Shown one piece after another: positions 26,311-34,020 of a DNA stretch of 64,000 nt. The translations under genes were made by a program, and so were the position numbers. Position 1 is the first letter of the stretch; the number at the start of each line of letters is the position of its first letter. The notes under the pieces were generated by a model. The model saw only the letters and a list, made by a program, of their open reading frames with translations, made no database searches and had not been told where the DNA came from. The DNA comes from RHKX01 sp046330415 (GTDB lineage: Bacteria > Actinomycetota > Thermoleophilia > Solirubrobacterales > 70-9): contig JAXLSW010000007.1 in assembly GCA_046330415.1 (NCBI GenBank), positions 124,001 through 188,000 on the forward strand, read 5' to 3'.

Positions 26311-26697
26311 TCAGTCGATCGCGACCTTCTTCGACTTCGCCGGCAGGCAGTAGAGGCCGGTCGACTCGTTCGCGTACTGGTTGACCTTCGCGTAGTAGAC
26401 GCCGGACTTCGGGGTCTTCATGATCGTCCACTTGCCGTCGGAGCCGGTGCGGGTCTTGCCGATCACCTTGTCGCTGCCGCTCTTCTCCTTGAACAGGCGG
26501 ATCTTGCGGTTGGCGATGCAGTCGGGCGAGTCGGACTGCACCTTGCCGTGGGCGAAGGGCGCCCTCTCGGTGAGCCGGATCTTCGACTCGAAGGGCATGT
26601 CCTGGGCGGGAGCGGCGGTGGCGCCGAACGCGACCGCGGCGATGGTCGCGACGCCGGTGGCGACCGTGGCGCGGCGGGACTTGGACGTGAAGCTCAT
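26311..26697 (-). CDS. Small secreted protein, Ig-like fold family, paralogue of the gene at 7791
   Basis: 128 residues from ATG 26697 behind AGGAAGGAA; the frame continues upstream but has no better start. The signal peptide ends near APAQDM. The mature domain has DCIANRKIRLFKEKSGSDKV, GSDGKWTIMKTPKSGVYYAK and LYCLPAKSKK, the same order as the protein at 7791 (Cys, NRK, LFK, D-G-W, YYAKV, Cys). It is probably a single beta-sandwich domain with one disulfide, secreted or surface-attached. No function is known. Confidence 0.65.
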   Translation of the reverse strand: MSFTSKSRRATVATGVATIAAVAFGATAAPAQDMPFESKIRLTERAPFAHGKVQSDSPDCIANRKIRLFKEKSGSDKVIGKTRTGSDGKWTIMKTPKSGVYYAKVNQYANESTGLYCLPAKSKKVAID

Positions 26698-26806
26698 TGC
26701 TCTCTCGGTTCCTTCCTGATTGGTTGCGCTGAGAGTTCCCCGTGGGGCCGGCGCATCCTGCATGGCCGCCGGCCCGGGTGTCAAGCGGGGAGCCGGCGCG
26801 AAGCCG

Positions 26807-28096
26807 TTACGCAACTCGCGCCGGGCTGTCCTCGCGCACCGGCGGCGGCTCCTTGCCCTCGCGCTCGGCGACGGCCGTGAGGAACCGTCCGATCGCCTCC
26901 GAGATCCGCGCCGTGCGTTCGCTCGGCCACAGGTCGAAGGCGTGCTCGGCGTCGGGAAGCTCCACGTAGAGGACGCGCTCCTTGGACGTCGCCCTCATCG
27001 CCTCGACGAAGTCGCGCGCGTCGCCGACCGGGACGAGCGTGTCGCGCTCGCCGTGGATGACGAGGAACGGCGGCGCCTCGGCGTTGATCCGGTGCATCGG
27101 CGAGGCGGAGCGGTAGAGCTCCTCGTTGCCGGCGAGCGGCACCTTGAACAGCACCTTCTCGAACACCCAGTCGTTGAGTTGGGAGTAGTAGTGGCCGTTG
27201 GCGTTGGTCAGGTCGTAGACGCCGTAGAAGGGGACGGCCGCGGCGAGGCTGGTGTCTGCGTCCTCGAACCCCGGCTGGAACTCGGGAGCGTTCGCGGTCA
27301 ACCCGGCGAGCGCCGTCAGGTGCCCGCCCGCGGAGCCGCCGGTGATGCAGATCATCTCCGGGTCGATCCCGAGCTCGGCGGCGTTCTCGCGCACCCAAGC
27401 GATCGCGCGCTTGACGTCGGTGATCTGCGCCGGCCAGGTCGCCTCCGGGCTGAGCCGGTAGTCGACGTTGAAGCCGACCCACCCGATCGAGGCGAGGTGG
27501 TTCAGCAGCGGGATGCCCTGCTCGAAGCGGGAGCCCGCGAGCCAGCCGCCGCCATGGACCTGGATGACGGCGGGGTGGAGGATGTCGTCGCCGGGATCGT
27601 CGTCGGCGGGGCGGTAGATGTCGAGGCGCAGGTTGGTCCCGTCCTCGGCCTGCGCGTACTTGATGCCTCGCGTGCGCCTGACGCCGCGCGTGACGAAGGC
27701 GATCGGGGGCACGACCAGGTGGGAGCGGGGGACCCGTGGGGACGGTCCCTCCGTCTCGATGTCCTCGAGCGCCTCATCGATGCGCTTGACGCTGCGGTGG
27801 GCGTTCCAGGCGTTACGGAGCTCCCAGAGAATCGCGGCGACGGAGAGCGCCCGCAGCGCCGTCGTCAGCCGGGACGGGAGCCGCACGACCCACGTGAGCC
27901 CCAGCGCGGCGACGCCGGCGAGCGCGAAGTGTGCCGCCGACTCGCGCAGCACGGTCGCCCACCACCAACGGCCGACGCGCAGCAGAAGCGATGGCGGCGC
28001 GAGCGGGCGGATGCGCGCGATCCGCACCTGCTCTCGCATGGAGGAGCGCAGGAAGCTGGGCGGCCGGTCGGTGCTCTCGTCGGGCTGCTCGGTCAC
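26807..28096 (-). CDS. Alpha/beta hydrolase, hormone-sensitive-lipase/BD-FAE-like esterase with membrane N-terminus
   Basis: 429 residues. Two hydrophobic helices (roughly residues 45-95) precede the hydrolase. VIQVHGGGWLAGSRFEQG is the HGGG oxyanion motif, GGSAGGHLTALAGL the nucleophile elbow, GERDTLVPVGDARDF the acid and DAEHAFDLWP the histidine. Enzymes of this group cleave small esters at the membrane. GTG 28096 is preferred to TTG 28123 because a TAGGCT box ends 7 nt before it and the TTG lies within a dispersed repeat. Confidence 0.88.
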   Translation of the reverse strand: MTEQPDESTDRPPSFLRSSMREQVRIARIRPLAPPSLLLRVGRWWWATVLRESAAHFALAGVAALGLTWVVRLPSRLTTALRALSVAAILWELRNAWNAHRSVKRIDEALEDIETEGPSPRVPRSHLVVPPIAFVTRGVRRTRGIKYAQAEDGTNLRLDIYRPADDDPGDDILHPAVIQVHGGGWLAGSRFEQGIPLLNHLASIGWVGFNVDYRLSPEATWPAQITDVKRAIAWVRENAAELGIDPEMICITGGSAGGHLTALAGLTANAPEFQPGFEDADTSLAAAVPFYGVYDLTNANGHYYSQLNDWVFEKVLFKVPLAGNEELYRSASPMHRINAEAPPFLVIHGERDTLVPVGDARDFVEAMRATSKERVLYVELPDAEHAFDLWPSERTARISEAIGRFLTAVAEREGKEPPPVREDSPARVA

Positions 28097-28122
28097 GCCC
28101 CGAAGCCTAGACGTCCAGCCCA

Positions 28123-28138
28123 AGGGGTCAGACCCTTT
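28123..28138 (-). repeat. 16-bp dispersed palindromic repeat (identical to 39606-39621)
   Basis: The minus strand reads AAAGGGTCTGACCCCT, an imperfect palindrome identical to the plus-strand word at 39606-39621. Here it lies upstream of the esterase start. Confidence 0.6.
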
Positions 28139-28165
28139 GGCTTGGGCCGGAGTCGGCCGTTCGTC

Positions 28166-28717
28166 TCAGATCCGCGTGGCTGTCTCGTCGAGCCGCTGCA
28201 CCCGCCGATCACCCTCGCCGACAAGCGTGAGGAGGTTCGCCCGCACCGCGTCGACGTCCAGCGTCTCCGCCTCGAGCATCGCCTCGATGTCGGCCCAGTC
28301 GCGGGTGCGGTCGAACATCGCCTTGAAGGTCGCGAGCTCGACCGGCCCCAGTATCGGGATCTCGACGCCCTCGAAGGGAACGGTGCGGCGGTTGCGGGCG
28401 GCATCGGCGTGCAGCTCGACGTAGTCGAAGAAGAGGTCGACCGGGATCTCCTCCCACCACAGCCGCACCTGCCCGTCGCGGTGGATGGCGGCGACGTCGT
28501 CCTCGCTCCAGGCGACGCCGTCGGGTAGCGCCGCGAGCGCCTCCTCGCAGCGCTCGGCTGGGATGAAGACGTTGACGTCGATGTCGCTCGTCCCCCGTGG
28601 GTCGAGGGTCCAGTAGGCGAGTGCGATGGCTCCACCGAAGGCATGCTCGAAGCCGGCCGCGGCGAGCGCCCGGTCGATGGCGAGAAGGCGGTCGGGAAGT
28701 CGCAGCCGCGGCGTCAA
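28166..28717 (-). CDS. Nucleotidyltransferase-like protein, probable toxin of a toxin-antitoxin pair
   Basis: 183 residues. GGAIALAYWTLDPRGTSDID is the GG...DxD active-site pattern of the pol-beta nucleotidyltransferase fold, followed by VNVFIPAERCEEAL and the third acidic strand PVDLFFDYVELH. The domain resembles AbiEii and related NTase toxins that modify tRNA 3' ends or proteins. It overlaps the stop of the upstream HTH gene by 4 nt, the usual antitoxin-then-toxin order. Target and toxicity are inferred from family and context. Confidence 0.7.
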   Translation of the reverse strand: MTPRLRLPDRLLAIDRALAAAGFEHAFGGAIALAYWTLDPRGTSDIDVNVFIPAERCEEALAALPDGVAWSEDDVAAIHRDGQVRLWWEEIPVDLFFDYVELHADAARNRRTVPFEGVEIPILGPVELATFKAMFDRTRDWADIEAMLEAETLDVDAVRANLLTLVGEGDRRVQRLDETATRI

Positions 28718-29070
28718 GTGGAAGTCGGGGAAGCGGGGGAGGGGGAGCCGGGGCCGAGGCGCGGGTAACGAAGCTTGCGCGCCGGCTTCGAGGGGAGAGC
28801 TGCGGCGAGCTCGAGGACGTCATGCAGGGCTCGCGCGGCGCGGGCGTTGGCGGCGGCGCTCGGCGTGCGCACCGGCCTCCGTCCGTTCTCGACGACGAGC
28901 GTGTGCCCGCTCGCGGCGAGGATTCGCTGGAGCGTCGCCGCCGACGGCACCTTGCGCCCGTGCTCGTAGGCGGAAAGCGTCGCCTGCGACGTGGCGCTGC
29001 GAGCGGCGAGCTCGCTTTGGGTGAGGCCCGCCTCGAGGCGGGCGCCCCGGATCATCGACCCGAAGTCCAT
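28714..29070 (-). CDS. XRE-family helix-turn-helix protein, probable antitoxin
   Basis: 118 residues. The Cro/C1-type helix-turn-helix is IRGARLEAGLTQSELAARS then ATSQATLSAYEHGRKVPSAA; the C-terminal tail is Pro/Arg-rich. It is translationally coupled to the nucleotidyltransferase gene and divergent from a second toxin-antitoxin pair 84 nt away. ATG 29070 is chosen over ATG 29088 because a TATACT box (29078-29083, minus strand) lies between them and ends 7 nt before 29070. It probably represses its own promoter. Confidence 0.75.
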   Translation of the reverse strand: MDFGSMIRGARLEAGLTQSELAARSATSQATLSAYEHGRKVPSAATLQRILAASGHTLVVENGRRPVRTPSAAANARAARALHDVLELAAALPSKPARKLRYPRLGPGSPSPASPTST

Positions 29071-29122
29071 CGCCGGAAGTATATCCATTCAGATATGCGG
29101 CTCGGGTTGGGACGGGCTCGGT

Positions 29123-29139
29123 GCATGCATATTGCATGC
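29123..29139. promoter_or_regulatory. 17-bp operator palindrome of the RHH/PIN operon
   Basis: GCATGCA-TAT-TGCATGC is a perfect inverted repeat. It ends directly before the TACGGT box (29140-29145), which itself ends 8 nt before ATG 29154. The palindrome therefore fills the spacer of the promoter, an ideal site for autorepression by the ribbon-helix-helix antitoxin. Confidence 0.65.
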
Positions 29140-29153
29140 TACGGTTCGCGTGC

Positions 29154-29402
29154 ATGTCGATCATCCAGGTTCGCGACATATCCGAGGAGACCCACAGGCG
29201 ACTGAAGGCCAGGGCGGCCGAGGAGGGCAGGACGCTCTCCGAGCTCATCCGCGACGAGCTCGATCGCGTCGCCGAGCGCCCCACCTGGGCCGAGGTGGCC
29301 GAGCGCATCGCATCCCGTGAGCCAGTCCGCCTCTCCACGGCTTCCGCCGCGGCCGTACGCGCCGCTCGCGAGGAGCGCGACGAGCAGCTTGATCGTCCTT
29401 GA
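29154..29402 (+). CDS. FitA/VapB-like ribbon-helix-helix antitoxin
   Basis: 82 residues. IIQVRDISEETHRRLKARAA, then EEGRTLSELIRDELDRVAE, is the beta-alpha-alpha DNA-binding fold of FitA-type antitoxins; the C-terminal half (VRAAREERDEQL) should wrap the PIN toxin. ATG 29154 follows a TACGGT box by 8 nt. The coding region overlaps the toxin start by 14 nt. It should bind the palindrome at 29123-29139 together with its toxin. Confidence 0.85.
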   Translation: MSIIQVRDISEETHRRLKARAAEEGRTLSELIRDELDRVAERPTWAEVAERIASREPVRLSTASAAAVRAAREERDEQLDRP

Positions 29403-29784
29403 CGCCTCCGCGCTGATCGACTGGCTCCTGGCGCAGCCATCCGCTCGCTCGATCACACCACTGCTGCGGCGCTCCGATCCGGTGCACGCCCCGCACCTGC
29501 TCGACCCGGAGGTTCTGCAGACGCTGCGGCGACTCGTCCGCCGGGGGGAACTGAGCGCGACGCGCGCCGGTGACGCACTCGACGACCTCGCGGCGATACC
29601 GCTGGAGTTCCATCCGCACGCACCCTTTCGCTCCCGTATCTGGGAGCTGCGCGATGTCGCGAGCGCCTACGACGCCACCTACATCGCTCTCGCCGAGGGC
29701 CTTGGAGCGACCCTCGTCACGAGCGATACGCGGCTCGCCGCCGCCGCCGCCGACCTGGTCGAGGTGGTCCTCACCGCGGCGTGA
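29389..29784 (+). CDS. PIN-domain ribonuclease toxin (VapC/FitB-like)
   Basis: 131 residues from TTG 29389, with AGGAG upstream. The four acidic residues of PIN nucleases are in place: IVLDASALID (Asp, strand 1), LLDPEVLQTLRR (Glu), SAYDATYIALAE (Asp) and VTSDTRLAAAA (Asp). They bind Mg2+ to cut RNA, often tRNA or rRNA. It is coupled to the RHH antitoxin. The longer open frame from 29317 would overlap the antitoxin's conserved part and is not needed. Confidence 0.86.
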   Translation: MIVLDASALIDWLLAQPSARSITPLLRRSDPVHAPHLLDPEVLQTLRRLVRRGELSATRAGDALDDLAAIPLEFHPHAPFRSRIWELRDVASAYDATYIALAEGLGATLVTSDTRLAAAAADLVEVVLTAA

Positions 29785-29807
29785 GACCTGTGGATCGCCC
29801 CGCCGCC

Positions 29808-29829
29808 CCGAGTACTCCTGAGTACTCGG
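29808..29829. repeat. GAGTACTC palindrome, copy 1 (identical 20-mer at 60100-60119, opposite strand)
   Basis: CCGAGTACTC-CT-GAGTACTCGG, a 10-bp perfect stem with a 2-nt centre, 23 nt after the PIN toxin stop. The inner 20 bp are the exact reverse complement of 60100-60119. It may also terminate transcription between the convergent genes. Confidence 0.6.
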
Positions 29830-29867
29830 CAGAGCCCAACGCTTCATTCTGCACGCGCACGCGCTCC

Positions 29868-31847
29868 TCAGCGCTGGTTGCGGTTCCACTCCACCCAGCC
29901 GAGGCCCTCGACGCCTTCGGCTGTGCGCACCCGGCACATCGCGCGGGGGAAATGGGAGATGCGGCCGTCGGGAGCCTCGAGCAGCATCGCCCCGAAGGCC
30001 AGCGGCTCGAGCTCGACGTCGAGCTCGCCGGGGGGCATCCCGATCGCGCCGCTCTCGGTGAGGCCGTCGGTGCTCTCGACCGCGCTCGAGGTCACCGCGC
30101 CGAGCTCGCGCAGCTCCTCGCCCCGCTGCACGTAGCCGACGCCGAAGTCGGGATGCGTCGGCACCGTGACGGCGTGGGTGTGGGTGCCGTCGTCGAGGTG
30201 CAGCGCGCTCCACATCCAGTCGCTCGCCCACCAGTCGCGCCCGCCCCAGGAGTGGTCGCGCTGGCCGGGGCCGTCGAGCTGGAAGGTATCCCCGCCCACC
30301 GTCACCGTCCCGCTCACCCGGCAGGGGATCTCGTAGCGGGTGGAGAGCCGCCACTGGTAGGGGATGCCGTCGGTCTCCCAGACGAGGTCGAAGGCGATCT
30401 CGACCGGCTCGCCGGCCTCACCCCGCAGCGGCGCCGAGTGGTCGGCGTGCGCGCCCGCGGTTCCCTCCACCCGGACCCGGAAGCGCTGGAGCGGCTCCTC
30501 GCAGGTCTGCTCGGAGCGGCCGTTCTCTCCAACCACCGCCTGATCGGGCCCGGAGGCCTCCGGGAGCGGCGCCTCCTCGACGAGCATGATCGCCGGCTCC
30601 CCGGGCCGGACGATGCACACCGCCAGCATGCAGGCACCCTCATCGCCGAGGTTGGGGAGGCGGCCGAGCCGGTAGTAGGCGCCGAGCGAGCCGTCGTCGC
30701 TGATCGCGTCGAAGTACCAGCTCTCGTTCCACAGGTCCTCGGGCCCGGTCTCGTGCGTGCCCTCGTCGCCGGGATCGGGCCGCAGCGCCGAGTTGGTCCC
30801 AGGCTCCGGCAGGAGGTCGAGCGAGCCGAGGTCGATCGCGGCCTGCGCCGTGCGCTCGACGACGGCCATGAACATGTCGTCGCCGCGGTCGGTCCGCTGC
30901 ACGATCATCGCCGGGGCGATGGCCATGATCAGCCCGAGGAAGGGCTGGCGGCGGTACTCCTCCCAGCACGTCTCCCAGTCGAAGTTCTTGACGCCACGGG
31001 CGAGCAGCTCGTCGTGGTAGGCGCGGACGAGCGACTCCTCGTGCTCGCGGCGATCCTCGACCTTCAGCCCACCGGTCAGGAAGTAGGCGGCGTCGCGCAT
31101 CGCCGGGCCGATCGAGAGCGTCTGCCAGTCGACGACGGTCACCTCGTCGCCGTGGAAGAGCATGTTGTCGAGCCGGTAGTCGCCGTGGACGAGCCCCATC
31201 GGCGGGCGCCGGTCCGACTCCCAGGCGTCGAGTACCCCGACGAGCCGCTCGCAGACCTCGGCGTGCTCGGGTGCGATCCGGTCGGCGTAGCGCTCGAGGA
31301 ACTGGGGCAGCAGGGCGGTGAGCAGCGCCTGGTTGAGCGGGTTGACCTGGTTCAGCCAACCCTCCGCGGCGAGCGCGAGGTCGCCCATGACCGGCGCGTG
31401 GATCCGCGCCAGCGCGAGCATCGCGGCCCGCGCCTGCTCCGGCGTGCAGCCCTCGATCTGATCGCCCTGGACGCTGTCGGCGATGTCCTCGAGGACGAGC
31501 GTGAACCAGCCCTCCGCGTCGTCGTAGGCGGCGAGGTGGCAGACCGCGAGCGGCCCGCCGATCCGGTCGCGGAGCTCCCGGTAGAACGTCACCTCGCGCA
31601 GGTAGACGCCCAGCGTCACACCTGTCCCGCGGCTCGTCTCGTCGCTCGCGGCGAGCTTGACGACGACGCTGCCGTCACCCTCCGGGCCGCCGGTGAAGGC
31701 GACCCGGAAGCTGTCGCTCATCTGCCCGGTGCCGATCCGCTCGATCGACTCGACGGAGAGGCCGTCAACCCCCAGCACCCCCCCGAGCCACTCGCCGGTG
31801 ATCTCCTCTGACGTGCGGATCAGCACCGGCGCCTCGCTCGCGTCCAC
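29868..31847 (-). CDS. Two-domain protein: aminoglycoside-phosphotransferase-like kinase fused to a CrtC/AttH-like lipocalin domain
   Basis: 659 residues. Residues 1-350 form a kinase-like domain with an ATP-loop region (GTGQMSDSFRV), VVVKLAA lysine, catalytic GLVHGDYRLDNMLF and metal site VVDWQTLSIGP. Residues 380-655 form a double-lipocalin-like domain with GPGQRDHSWGGRDWWASDWM and LDDGTHTHAVTV, as in the DUF7064/7065 and carotenoid-hydratase-like group. Each part occurs separately in actinobacteria and proteobacteria near lipid and steroid genes; the fusion suggests phosphorylation of a hydrophobic alcohol bound by the lipocalin part. It ends 18 nt downstream of the baeRF gene and is probably co-transcribed with it. 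Confidence 0.75.
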   Translation of the reverse strand: MDASEAPVLIRTSEEITGEWLGGVLGVDGLSVESIERIGTGQMSDSFRVAFTGGPEGDGSVVVKLAASDETSRGTGVTLGVYLREVTFYRELRDRIGGPLAVCHLAAYDDAEGWFTLVLEDIADSVQGDQIEGCTPEQARAAMLALARIHAPVMGDLALAAEGWLNQVNPLNQALLTALLPQFLERYADRIAPEHAEVCERLVGVLDAWESDRRPPMGLVHGDYRLDNMLFHGDEVTVVDWQTLSIGPAMRDAAYFLTGGLKVEDRREHEESLVRAYHDELLARGVKNFDWETCWEEYRRQPFLGLIMAIAPAMIVQRTDRGDDMFMAVVERTAQAAIDLGSLDLLPEPGTNSALRPDPGDEGTHETGPEDLWNESWYFDAISDDGSLGAYYRLGRLPNLGDEGACMLAVCIVRPGEPAIMLVEEAPLPEASGPDQAVVGENGRSEQTCEEPLQRFRVRVEGTAGAHADHSAPLRGEAGEPVEIAFDLVWETDGIPYQWRLSTRYEIPCRVSGTVTVGGDTFQLDGPGQRDHSWGGRDWWASDWMWSALHLDDGTHTHAVTVPTHPDFGVGYVQRGEELRELGAVTSSAVESTDGLTESGAIGMPPGELDVELEPLAFGAMLLEAPDGRISHFPRAMCRVRTAEGVEGLGWVEWNRNQR

Positions 31848-31865
31848 GGCTCCGGCCCGCTCGCC

Positions 31866-32999
31866 CTACACCGCGTACCTGAGGATCGCCGCAGCCGGTC
31901 CCCCGCCGGGAACCTCATCGCCGCGGACCGCGAGCACGTGACCGTCGGTGAGCAGGACGCGCCGGGCGATCTCGTCGATGACGCCGTAGTCGCCGGGGGC
32001 TTCCTCGCCATCCGGCTCCTCGGTGATCGCGCCGCTCTCGGGGTCGATCGATCCCGGCACGGACGCCTCGATGTCGACGAGCACGGTGTCGACCGCGCCG
32101 AACGTCGCCGCGCGGGCGACCCCGGAGAGCTCGACCACGCCGCGGCCACTGCTGCCGAGCGACGCGATGCGCTCGGTGATCGCCTTCAGCTCCTGCGCGT
32201 AGATCCCGTCGAGGATCGGCCGCGAGGCGTTGGCGAGCTCCTCGTCGGAGACCTCCTCGGGGTTGCCGTGGATCCCCTGCTCGACCAGCCCGGGATAGCT
32301 GTTGATCCCGCGGAAGATGCCGTCGAGCGGCTGGGTGGAGGCGAGGATCAGCGGCAGCTCACGGCCGGTGAGCACGTGCCGCAGCGCGTGGTCGACCTGC
32401 CGCGAGTACTGGCGCAGCCGCACCTTGTGGCCCTCCGAGCCCTGGATCCCGCGGTCGGCGCTGCGGTCCCCGAGCGAGCTCTTGCCGACCGCCGAGGCGG
32501 CGTCCTTCGGCAGATCCGGGACGTGCACGTCGTGCGCCGGAACGTCGGGGGAGACCTGAAGCAGCCGCACCGATCCCTGCGCGAGAGCCAGCACGTAGGC
32601 GGCCTGCGGGAAGGTGACGGTGCGCAGCAGCGGCTTGACGTAGAAGCGGTCGCCGAGGTGGTGACCCTCGGGCAGGTTGTTGGGGACCCGGTAGGAGCGC
32701 AGCCCGCTCGGCGTCGCGAAGACGGCGAGGCTGTGCGCCTGCAGCGCCCAGAAGCGATCGTCGTCGTGGAGCGCGTCGAGCTCCTCGGCGATCGCCTGCC
32801 GGTCCCGCGTCGGGATCACCCGGTGCGCGGTCAGTTGCTCGACCACGTCCGCGGCCGCGTTCTTGAACGCGATCCGCGACCCCTCGACGTCGGTCGTGAT
32901 CGGAGTTGTCGGCACGTAGATCGATACGCAAGCGGGCCCACGGGCCTCGAGCAGCGAGACGATCTCGGCCTCGGTCGGGATGTCTGTGTGAAGTGCCAT
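31866..32999 (-). CDS. Bacterial eRF1-like (baeRF) family protein
   Basis: 377 residues in three parts: an N-terminal domain (ACVSIYVPTTPIT, AIAEELDAL), a middle RNase-H-like domain (VLALAQGSVRLLQVSPD) and a C-terminal L7Ae-like domain (GRGVVELSGVARAATFGAVD, LLTDGHVLAVRGDEVPGG). This is the layout of bacterial archaeo-eukaryotic release-factor relatives, thought to act on stalled or hibernating ribosomes. The GGQ loop is absent, replaced by a Ser/Asp-rich segment, so peptidyl-tRNA hydrolysis like eRF1 is unlikely. It heads an operon with the kinase-lipocalin fusion. Confidence 0.8.
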   Translation of the reverse strand: MALHTDIPTEAEIVSLLEARGPACVSIYVPTTPITTDVEGSRIAFKNAAADVVEQLTAHRVIPTRDRQAIAEELDALHDDDRFWALQAHSLAVFATPSGLRSYRVPNNLPEGHHLGDRFYVKPLLRTVTFPQAAYVLALAQGSVRLLQVSPDVPAHDVHVPDLPKDAASAVGKSSLGDRSADRGIQGSEGHKVRLRQYSRQVDHALRHVLTGRELPLILASTQPLDGIFRGINSYPGLVEQGIHGNPEEVSDEELANASRPILDGIYAQELKAITERIASLGSSGRGVVELSGVARAATFGAVDTVLVDIEASVPGSIDPESGAITEEPDGEEAPGDYGVIDEIARRVLLTDGHVLAVRGDEVPGGGPAAAILRYAV

Positions 33000-33254
33000 G
33001 GCCGGAGACCTTGCCCGAAACGCGCCGCCGGTGCTTGCGCAATCGCTACGGATCGATCACGTCGATCGCGCGCGAGGCCTCAACCGGCGGCATTCGGCCA
33101 CGGGCTGCGTGCCTCATCGAGCGCGGCGAGGACGTCGGCGCGCTTGGCGGATGAGGAGCGCCGGCGCGACGGCCGAGTGCCGCATAGAAGTCGTCGTCTA
33201 GGCCTCGGATCCGCACGGTCTTGGGCGCTTATCGAGGTTAGTAGCGGGGTGGGA

Positions 33255-33650
33255 TCAGCCCCGCATCAGGCGCTCATCTCTGAGGTGCTCGCCTAGGTCG
33301 TCGATGTCTCCGGCGAGGACGGCACGCCATGCCACCTCAACGGACCATGCTGCGTCGGCGACAGCTGGGGACCTCCCTTCGTGCTCACGAAGAAGCCGGG
33401 AGATCTCGAGGACCGCAAGGATCGTGGACCGAGGTACGTCCGACCCCCTTCCAACTACGGCTGACGGAACCGGTCCATTCAGCTCGTGGTTGAGATGAGA
33501 CATCGCCTCAAGTAGGTCGTACAAAGCTGCCTGGAAGGTGTCAGGAGAAAACGGTGACGCATCGAGAGCCTCAGCGAGCACCGGATCCTCACCCGCAGGC
33601 TCCGTTAGGCCAGCATGCACACACAATTGGGTATCCGCGGAGCTAGTCAT
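33255..33650 (-). CDS. Hypothetical protein in the immunity-like cluster
   Basis: 131 residues from ATG 33650 behind GAGGTAG. Predicted all-helical: FQAALYDLLEAMSHLNHELN, STILAVLEISRLLREHEGRS, SVEVAWRAVLAGDIDDLGEH. No signal peptide or catalytic motif. It is the last of the minus-strand genes that follow the RHS remnant, so an immunity role is possible, but nothing in the sequence proves it. Confidence 0.5.
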   Translation of the reverse strand: MTSSADTQLCVHAGLTEPAGEDPVLAEALDASPFSPDTFQAALYDLLEAMSHLNHELNGPVPSAVVGRGSDVPRSTILAVLEISRLLREHEGRSPAVADAAWSVEVAWRAVLAGDIDDLGEHLRDERLMRG

Positions 33651-33760
33651 ATCTACCTCGGTCGCACGCCTGGGTCTACCGGCACATGACCGCCTCGCTT
33701 CCAAGGGGCGCATAGGTGAGCCCAGCCCGGCTCGAGTTGATGTGGATCCGCCAGGGACAT

Positions 33761-34003
33761 CTAGTCTGAGAACTCGGCAAAGAGTCGCTGGAGTGCGGAC
33801 TCGTCGGATATCTCACCGTTGCTGCGAAAGACCTCGACTTCAACGACTCCCCCAGCGCCAAACTCAACTTCCCAGTGCTCGCCAGGCACGGCGATCGAGA
33901 ACATGACCCGGTCTGTGCGACTGATTGTCACGTCGTAGCTAATCCGCGCCTGGTCGAGCCGTTCTGCAAGTTGGAGGACCTCGTCCAAGCTATCCATAGA
34001 CAT
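33761..34003 (-). CDS. Small acidic protein directly behind the RHS remnant, candidate immunity gene
   Basis: 80 residues. A helix (SLDEVLQLAERLDQARISYD) is followed by antiparallel strands (VMFSIAVPGEHWEVEFGAGG) and an acidic tail ending in ESALQRLFAEFSD. It starts 13 nt after the last stop of the RHS tail, the classic place of a cognate immunity gene. A fragment with nearly the same last 14 residues (DESALQRLFGGFSD) lies at 36697-36795, so the family has been duplicated in this cluster. Confidence 0.6.
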   Translation of the reverse strand: MSMDSLDEVLQLAERLDQARISYDVTISRTDRVMFSIAVPGEHWEVEFGAGGVVEVEVFRSNGEISDESALQRLFAEFSD

Positions 34004-34020
34004 TCATCGAGCCCTTCTAC

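Noticed and set aside
24745..28528. Long plus-strand open frames opposite the P450 and esterase genes
   Set aside because: The opposite strand has clear P450 and alpha/beta-hydrolase motifs, and the plus frames show only low-complexity RA/GV/DL-rich sequence.
29781..31811. 676-codon plus-strand frame beginning in the GAGTACTC palindrome
   Set aside because: Antisense to the kinase-lipocalin fusion; no recognisable motif and a biased composition.
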